Of a stretch of DNA of 64,000 nucleotides, positions 60,224-64,000 are shown piece after piece. A program made the translations under genes and the position numbers. Position 1 is the stretch's first letter, and each line of letters starts with the position of its first letter. The stretch comes from a virus. The DNA is taken from the IMG/VR virus record IMGVR_UViG_3300032213_000542, positions 1 through 64,000 of that record, one strand, 5' to 3'. The notes beneath the pieces are model-generated. The model searched no databases. It worked only from the letters and a program-made list of their open reading frames with translations, and was not told the DNA's origin.

Positions 60224-60469
60224 ATGGCAAAGATTAACAACAAACCTGCTTCGGCTTACGCCAAGCCTCACACAATGTCCGGCAAAACCGTGACTGCAAA
60301 AAGTGTTGCGGCTGGCGAGAGCGACAACAAGAAGTACATGCGCGAGATGAACGTCTCGGTGGCCAACAGCCACAGCAATGACTACAAGGGCACTAAGACT
60401 GACGGCATCAAAATCCGTGGTACTGGTGCAGCTACTAAGGGCGTGATGGCCCGTGGACCAATGGCCTAA
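60224..60469 (+). CDS. Small basic late protein
   Basis: An 81-residue protein. The C-terminus IKIRGTGAATKGVMARGPMA is a widely repeated small-phage-protein motif. It starts 2 bp after the preceding stop. Function unknown. Confidence 0.65.
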   Translation: MAKINNKPASAYAKPHTMSGKTVTAKSVAAGESDNKKYMREMNVSVANSHSNDYKGTKTDGIKIRGTGAATKGVMARGPMA

Positions 60470-60471
60470 AC

Positions 60472-61143
60472 ATGAACTACACTGAGCTTGTAACTGCCGT
60501 TTCCTCCTACACGGAGAACACGTTTCCCACTGCGGATATGAACACATTCATTGAGCAGGCGGAGCAGCGCATCTACAACTCGGTGCAGTTTCCATCGTTG
60601 CGTAAAAACGTAACAGGCACAACGTCAGCAAACAACAAATACCTGTCTTGCCCCGATGACTTCTTGGCCGCGTACTCGATGGCGGTTATTGATGCAACTG
60701 GCGCATACGAGTACTTGCTGAACAAGGATGTGAACTTTATCCGTCAGGCGTACCCACAGCCAACAGACACAGCCATCCCCAAGTACTACGCGCTGTTTGG
60801 CCCAACCACAGTGTCAGGCACGCCGCCTACATTGACAAACGAGCTGTCGTTTATTTTGGGTCCTACACCCGATGCGCTGTACTACGTAGAGCTGCACTAC
60901 TATTACTACCCAGAGTCCATCGTAACTGCTAACACAACGTGGCTTGGCGATAACTTTGATTCTGTTTTGTTGTACGGAACATTGGTTGAGGCCTACACAT
61001 ACATGAAGGGTGAAGCCGACATGATGGCCTTGTACAACGCAAAGTACCAAGAAGCGCTTGGTTTGGCTAAACGTCTGGGCGATGGTCTGGAGCGTGGCGA
61101 TGCGTATCGTGACGGCCAGACAAAGATTAAGGTCACTACATGA
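60472..61143 (+). CDS. Tail adaptor (gatekeeper)-like protein
   Basis: A 223-residue protein. The N-terminal helical region (FPTADMNTFIEQAEQRIYNSVQFPSLR) and the PSLR, DDFLAAYS and YYYYPESI elements match podovirus adaptor proteins of the T7 gp11 kind. It probably joins the portal to the nozzle. The stop overlaps the next start (ATGA). Confidence 0.7.
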   Translation: MNYTELVTAVSSYTENTFPTADMNTFIEQAEQRIYNSVQFPSLRKNVTGTTSANNKYLSCPDDFLAAYSMAVIDATGAYEYLLNKDVNFIRQAYPQPTDTAIPKYYALFGPTTVSGTPPTLTNELSFILGPTPDALYYVELHYYYYPESIVTANTTWLGDNFDSVLLYGTLVEAYTYMKGEADMMALYNAKYQEALGLAKRLGDGLERGDAYRDGQTKIKVTT

Positions 61144-61568
61144 CAATCGCTCAAGGCGCGACAAACACATTCAAGGTTGGACTGCCATCGGGTACGTTCA
61201 ACTTTAGCTCGGGCTCGTTTAAAATTGCGCTGTACACCGGCGCAGCGTCAATTGGCCCAGATACAACTGCGTACACCACAGACGGCGAAGTGGTGGCTTC
61301 AGGATATACCGCTGGTGGCAATGCACTCACAGTCACGCAAGTACCTACAATTGGCAGTCAGTCGGGCAACGCAACGGCGTATCTGTCGTTCAGTAATGTG
61401 ACTTGGACTTCTGCTTTAACCGCACGCGGCGCTTTGATTTATCAGGTGGGTGGGGGTAACCCTTCTGTCTGTGTGCTGGACTTCGGTGCAGACAAGACTT
61501 CGACCACAACTTTTACGGTGCAGTTCCCTGCTGCCACTGACACAGCGGCTATCATCCGCATCGCATAA
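61140..61568 (+). CDS. Conserved-looking tail structural protein
   Basis: A 142-residue beta-rich Thr/Ala/Gly protein with a KVGLPSGTFNF ... ALYTGAA start. Such proteins follow adaptor genes in many phages; a fibre-base or tail decoration role is likely. Start overlaps the previous stop. Confidence 0.65.
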   Translation: MTIAQGATNTFKVGLPSGTFNFSSGSFKIALYTGAASIGPDTTAYTTDGEVVASGYTAGGNALTVTQVPTIGSQSGNATAYLSFSNVTWTSALTARGALIYQVGGGNPSVCVLDFGADKTSTTTFTVQFPAATDTAAIIRIA

Positions 61569-61577
61569 GGAAAAAAC

Positions 61578-62096
61578 ATGTTGACCAATAAAGCAAAAGC
61601 CGGTGGTGTTTACACGATTGAGTGCCGCGATGAGCAGGGTAACCTGAAGTGGTCGCAAGCAACACCTAACCTCGTCGTAAACCAAGGTTTGCAGACGATG
61701 AACGCCACGTACTTTGCCAGCGCGGTGCAGGTTACGACTTGGTATGTTGGTTTGATTACTGGCCCCGGCTCAAGCACCACGATTGCTGCTGGTGACACGT
61801 TGGCTTCTCACGCAGGCTGGACTGAATTTACAAACTACACAGGCAACCGTAAAGCGGCTGTATTTGCTACGGCGACGACAGCAGACCCATCGGTGGTTAC
61901 AAACTCAGCGTCTCCTGCATCGTTCATCATTAGCGGTGGCGGCGGTACGGTGGCTGGTGCTTTCTTGTGTGCCGCGGCTACCGGCACATCTGGTACGCTG
62001 TTCTCAGCTTCTGACTTCCAATCTCCCGGCGACCGCGTGGTTGTTGCTGGTGACACTTTAAACGTTACGTACACATTCAGCCTCGATGCGGCATAA
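61578..62096 (+). CDS. Conserved-looking tail structural protein
   Basis: A 172-residue protein. Its N-terminus (KAGGVYTIECRDEQGNLKWSQATPNLVVNQG) is a well-represented phage virion motif. A Thr/Ala-rich beta body follows. It probably belongs to the tail or fibre attachment. RBS AAGGAAAAA. Confidence 0.68.
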   Translation: MLTNKAKAGGVYTIECRDEQGNLKWSQATPNLVVNQGLQTMNATYFASAVQVTTWYVGLITGPGSSTTIAAGDTLASHAGWTEFTNYTGNRKAAVFATATTADPSVVTNSASPASFIISGGGGTVAGAFLCAAATGTSGTLFSASDFQSPGDRVVVAGDTLNVTYTFSLDAA

Positions 62097-62107
62097 GGAG
62101 GGGCTAA

Positions 62108-64000
62108 ATGGCTCTAGTTCTTGCGGATCGGGTACGAGAGACCACGACAACCGTTGGCACGGGTAGTGTCACCCTTGCTGGAGCTTTAACCGGGTTCCAG
62201 ACGTTTTCTGCGGCTGTAGGTAACAGCAACACCACGTACTACGTCATTGCTGGTCAAGGCACTTCCGAGTGGGAAGTAGGTATTGGTACGTACACGTCCG
62301 CAGGCAACACACTCAGCCGCGACACAGTTTTATCGTCTTCAAACGGCGGCTCGCTGGTTAACTTCTCTGCTGGCACAAAAGACACATGGGTTGACTACGC
62401 CGCAGGTAAAGCTGTAACAACTGACACATTGGCCTACCCACCTGCCATCGGTGGAACAACCCCTGCTGCTGGTACGTTTACTACGTTGACTGCTCAGACA
62501 GAAGTACTGAAGGGTACTGGGCAGAACTATTTACTTCAATCGCAAGCGTTAGCAACTTCGCCTTGGAGCGCGGCAGGAGCTGGTGTTGTAACAAACAACG
62601 TAACGACAGCACCAGACGGAACAACAACTGCTGCAAAAATATCTGAAACAGCGGTTACAAACTTTTTTGCCGCGTCACAAAATCCAAGTTCATCTACCGT
62701 GACTTTGGCTGGTAGTCGAATGACGTTTTCGTTTTACGCAAAATCTGCTGAACGAACACAAATTAGCGTTTCATTTACTGTTAGCGTGGCTACGGTATTT
62801 TTTGATTTATCTGCTGGTACTGTTGTATCTAGTAGCGGTTCAAACTATGTTTCTTCTTCTATTACCAGCGTTGGAAGTGGCTGGTATCGTTGCAGCGTTG
62901 TCTTTACTGCATCTGGAAGTTCCAACCCGTTCTATTTTATTTTAGGCCCAGCAGTTGGAGGAACAGGCACTTACGCAGGAACTCTTGGCTCTGGTGTATA
63001 CGCTTGGGGAACTCAATTAGAGATTGGCTCTACAGCCAACACCTACGTCCCAACAACCACAACAGCAGTCTACGGAACTCCAACGCTGTCGTTCTCAGGC
63101 GTAGCAGGACTAGGCTTACAGTCAGATGGTTCTCTGTATGTCTCCCCTGCTGGTACTGGAGCTTTACAAGCACAGGCTACTACATCATCCACAGTTGGTG
63201 GTAACGCTCGCGGGGCTAACGCTGTTGATTGGCAGACTGCAAGAAGTTCTGCTTCACAAGTAGCAAACGGAACACTGAGTTTTATTGGTGGGGGCTATGG
63301 AAACACAGCGTCTCAATACAACTCAACCGTTGTTGGTGGGTATCAAAACAACGTTTCACAAGTTGCTTCGTTTATTGGCGCTGGTTCTTCAAACACAGCA
63401 AGTGGTTCTTATGGAGCGATTGTTTCTGGTGTAGGTAATACAACCGCTGGCTACATGAATTTTATTGGCGGCGGTTTTACGAATTCAGGAACATCTGGTT
63501 CTGCCGTGACTACGCAGTCAGGCACGATGAATGGAACTACAGCCGTTACATTATCTGGAAGCAATGCCAACATTAAGACTGGCCAGCTTGTTACTGGCAC
63601 TTCAATTGCTTCTGACACTTATGTATCTGGAATCAGCGGCACATCACTCACCCTGTCTAAGAACGCAAGCGGTTCATCCACAAGCACACTCAGCTTCTTC
63701 ACACCCCACGGTGTCGTTGTAGGCGGTGGCAATAACCAAGCAACTGGTTCGTATTCATTTATTGGCGGAGGCGGAGATGCTGGTACTGCTGCTAACCGAA
63801 ATGTGGCTTCTGGTGATTGGTCGTTTGTTGGTGGTGGTATTAGGAACCAAGCAACAGGATATGGCTCTGTCATTGTCGGCGGTGGCGGCTATGCTGGCGT
63901 AGTTATTCAAAATAACTCAACTGGTTCTTCTTCTTTTATTGGCGCAGGTTTTGGTAATAACAACTCTGCTTTTGCTGGCTTTCTGGGTGCAGGTTACGGA
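62108..64000 (+). CDS. Tail fibre with YadA-head-like repeats, 5' part only
   Basis: The frame stays open for 631 codons to the window edge. The N-terminus (ALVLADRVRETTTTVGTGSVTLAG, then TWVDYAAGKAV) is a typical fibre attachment module. Residues ~130-320 form a beta-sandwich. From ~390 onward YadA-like repeats (FIGGGxGNTAS...) appear, with a ~75-residue insert near residues 470-540 that is highly similar to the one in the left-edge fibre. The fibre may continue there if the genome is circular. RBS AAGGAGGGGC. Confidence 0.8.
   Translation, partial: MALVLADRVRETTTTVGTGSVTLAGALTGFQTFSAAVGNSNTTYYVIAGQGTSEWEVGIGTYTSAGNTLSRDTVLSSSNGGSLVNFSAGTKDTWVDYAAGKAVTTDTLAYPPAIGGTTPAAGTFTTLTAQTEVLKGTGQNYLLQSQALATSPWSAAGAGVVTNNVTTAPDGTTTAAKISETAVTNFFAASQNPSSSTVTLAGSRMTFSFYAKSAERTQISVSFTVSVATVFFDLSAGTVVSSSGSNYVSSSITSVGSGWYRCSVVFTASGSSNPFYFILGPAVGGTGTYAGTLGSGVYAWGTQLEIGSTANTYVPTTTTAVYGTPTLSFSGVAGLGLQSDGSLYVSPAGTGALQAQATTSSTVGGNARGANAVDWQTARSSASQVANGTLSFIGGGYGNTASQYNSTVVGGYQNNVSQVASFIGAGSSNTASGSYGAIVSGVGNTTAGYMNFIGGGFTNSGTSGSAVTTQSGTMNGTTAVTLSGSNANIKTGQLVTGTSIASDTYVSGISGTSLTLSKNASGSSTSTLSFFTPHGVVVGGGNNQATGSYSFIGGGGDAGTAANRNVASGDWSFVGGGIRNQATGYGSVIVGGGGYAGVVIQNNSTGSSSFIGAGFGNNNSAFAGFLGAGYG

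Noticed and set aside
1-64000. CRISPR array, integrase, attachment sites
   Set aside because: No regularly spaced identical repeats with spacers, no tyrosine or serine recombinase and no tRNA-associated direct repeat were seen.

Overview
The window is almost certainly part of a tailed bacteriophage genome (about 64 kb shown) with a short-tailed, podovirus-like plan. It holds one set of packaging, capsid, connector, ejected-protein, tail-fibre and lysis genes on the plus strand. A replication and nucleotide-metabolism block lies on the minus strand. I see no sheath, tape-measure or baseplate genes, no integrase, no single-subunit RNA polymerase, no tRNA gene and no CRISPR array. The phage therefore looks lytic and reliant on host RNA polymerase. 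The GH19 endolysin, the lytic transglycosylase and the very consistent AGGAG ribosome binding sites fit a Gram-negative host; a freshwater proteobacterium is a guess. Genome size and layout recall the roughly 64 kb Bcep22-like podoviruses, but I could not test this.

Layout. Plus strand, 1-9.4 kb: the 3' end of a YadA-like repeat tail fibre, then small tail-fibre and accessory genes (including a polyglycine protein and a cupin), then a lysis cassette ending in a GH19 endolysin. Plus strand, 9.4-24 kb: a tail nozzle/stabilisation-like protein and a set of probably ejected internal proteins. That set ends with a lytic-transglycosylase protein and a 2,507-residue polyvalent protein with an HExxH motif. 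Minus strand, 46.3 down to 24.0 kb: more than 45 tightly packed early/middle genes, many with ATGA overlaps. They include a primase-helicase, SSB-like protein, SNF2 helicase, PD-(D/E)XK, VRR-NUC and HNH nucleases, a SprT-like metalloprotease, family A DNA polymerase, a DUF3310 protein, an M28/M42-like peptidase and many very small, often membrane-spanning, proteins. 46.3-46.9 kb: the divergent control region. Plus strand, 46.9-64 kb: terminase, portal, a GroES-like protein, scaffold, capsid, a run of small Lys/Gly-rich proteins, adaptors and a second YadA-like tail fibre that runs off the window end.

The fibre cut at the right edge and the one cut at the left edge share a highly similar module. 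If the genome is circular or permuted, the plus-strand block (46.9 kb to the end, then 1 to 24 kb) is one continuous late region that converges with the minus-strand block at 24.0 kb.

Most notable signals. (1) An HNH homing-endonuclease gene sits at the start of the DNA polymerase gene, with a decayed copy of the polymerase 5' end left upstream of it. (2) A highly structured stretch at 46.72-46.87 kb has a leftward intrinsic terminator and could encode an RNA complementary to ribosome binding sites of the early operon, or a small leader ORF on the other strand. (3) Two families of intergenic palindromes occur, one of which overlaps promoters like an operator. (4) A 389-bp AT-rich non-coding gap is bracketed by 19-bp inverted repeats. 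(5) The phage encodes a GroES-like protein and a peptidase next to a Cys/Asp-rich protein of unknown role.
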